DNA of 64,000 nucleotides from HXMU1420-13 sp965601825. GTDB lineage: Bacteria; Bacteroidota; Rhodothermia; Balneolales; Balneolaceae. The notes below the pieces were generated by a model, which ran no database searches, was not told the origin of the DNA, and saw nothing but the letters and a program-made list of their open reading frames with translations. Shown here piece after piece: positions 63,583 through 64,000 of the stretch; the stretch's first letter is position 1, and each line of letters begins with the position of its first letter. The stretch lies in NCBI GenBank assembly GCA_965601825.1, contig OZ271839.1, forward strand, positions 3,038,001-3,102,000. The letters are read 5' to 3'. Position numbers and translations under genes: made by a program.

Positions 63583-64000
63583 ATGATCGATTCACCAATT
63601 GTAGGCGTTGTAATGGGCAGTGATAGCGACTGGTCGACAATGCGCCAAGCCACAGAAATTTTAGCTGAGTTTGGAATACCATTTGAAACAAAAGTAGTTT
63701 CTGCTCACAGAACTCCAGATGATATGGCTGAATATGGAAAATCAGCTAGAGATCGTGGCATTCAAATTATTATTGCTGGTGCAGGTGGAGCTGCACATCT
63801 TCCGGGAATGCTTGCAAGTCATACCACATTGCCAGTAATTGGAGTACCTGTTCAAACTTCAGCACTTGGTGGTGTAGATAGTTTGTATTCAATTGTTCAA
63901 ATGCCCAATGGTATTCCCGTTGCAACAGTAGCTATTGGAAAAGCTCAAAATGCAGGACTTCTTGCAGCTCGAATCTTAGGAACAACTGATTCTGATCTCG
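63583..64000 (+). CDS. purE: N5-carboxyaminoimidazole ribonucleotide mutase, 3' end beyond the window
   Basis: The frame starts at the ATG at 63583 (MIDSPIVGVVMGSDSDWSTM) and is open to the right edge, giving about 139 of the usual 160-170 residues. Class I PurE signatures are present: GSDSDW, VVSAHRTPDDM with the catalytic His, IIAGAGGAAHLPGMLA, PVIGVPVQTSALGGVDSLYSIVQMP and GIPVATVAIGKAQNAGLLAARIL. It moves the carboxyl group of N5-CAIR made by PurK to give CAIR. It starts 47 bases after the interrupted GNAT gene. Confidence 0.96.
   Translation, partial: MIDSPIVGVVMGSDSDWSTMRQATEILAEFGIPFETKVVSAHRTPDDMAEYGKSARDRGIQIIIAGAGGAAHLPGMLASHTTLPVIGVPVQTSALGGVDSLYSIVQMPNGIPVATVAIGKAQNAGLLAARILGTTDSDL

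Noticed and set aside
1..64000. CRISPR array, tRNA, rRNA, insertion sequence or prophage
   Set aside because: I saw no regularly spaced direct repeats, no tRNA-like cloverleaf in the longer gaps, and no transposase, integrase or phage structural gene.

Overview
The window looks like an ordinary chromosomal stretch of a marine or saline member of the FCB superphylum, most likely Balneolota/Rhodothermota or a close relative. Four things point there. The DNA is AT-rich. Two secreted proteins end in a Por/T9SS-type sorting domain with the motif QNYPNPFNP. There are many lipoproteins and TonB/RND envelope genes. Two promoters carry the Bacteroidetes-type -7 element TAnnTTTG. The lineage is inferred from these traits and was not tested by a database search. 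I see no rRNA, tRNA, CRISPR array, prophage or transposase.

Layout. 1-7.9 kb is a cobalamin block: a class II (adenosylcobalamin-dependent) ribonucleotide reductase nrdJ, then a cobalamin riboswitch driving a BtuB-like TonB receptor and a secreted beta-propeller that resembles BtuG. The nrdJ upstream region holds perfect DnaA boxes. 7.9-11.7 kb holds a multi-PAS histidine kinase, a lipoprotein and a DUF3047 protein. 11.8-19.3 kb is an RND efflux operon (one adaptor, two permeases, no outer-membrane factor), followed by an acyl-ACP thioesterase. 20-25.3 kb is on the minus strand: a large T9SS-exported protein, a DAACS symporter, a DUF92 protein and a DUF3098 protein. 25.4-30 kb has maf, a TPR protein, a so-called 'asparagine synthetase B' protein and mazG. 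30-37 kb has a DUF2306 protein, citrate synthase, a second multi-PAS kinase (HisKA_2 type) and leuS.

37.2-44.7 kb is the most novel part: a tightly packed five-gene plus-strand operon alternating two paralogous PEGA-like envelope proteins with three lipoproteins. The lipoproteins share the motif CxxxPxF[DE]xxxxN[DN]PxS right at the lipidated cysteine, and two of them carry Fn3-like plus propeller-like regions. It is a candidate uncharacterised surface system.

44.7-52.6 kb (minus strand) carries a LuxC/LuxE-type fatty acyl reductase pair behind purD and an NHL protein, then tpiA, a TlpA-like lipoprotein and gatB. Three palindromic intergenic repeats lie here, and one is fused in frame into the TlpA-like gene. 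52.7-57.3 kb holds a rhodanese lipoprotein and, unusually, an ATP-type and a GTP-type PEP carboxykinase side by side. 57.3-64 kb has a CBM9-like lipoprotein with a glycosyl-hydrolase-like lipoprotein, prfA, and purK...purE with a lipoprotein and a stop-interrupted GNAT gene lodged between them.
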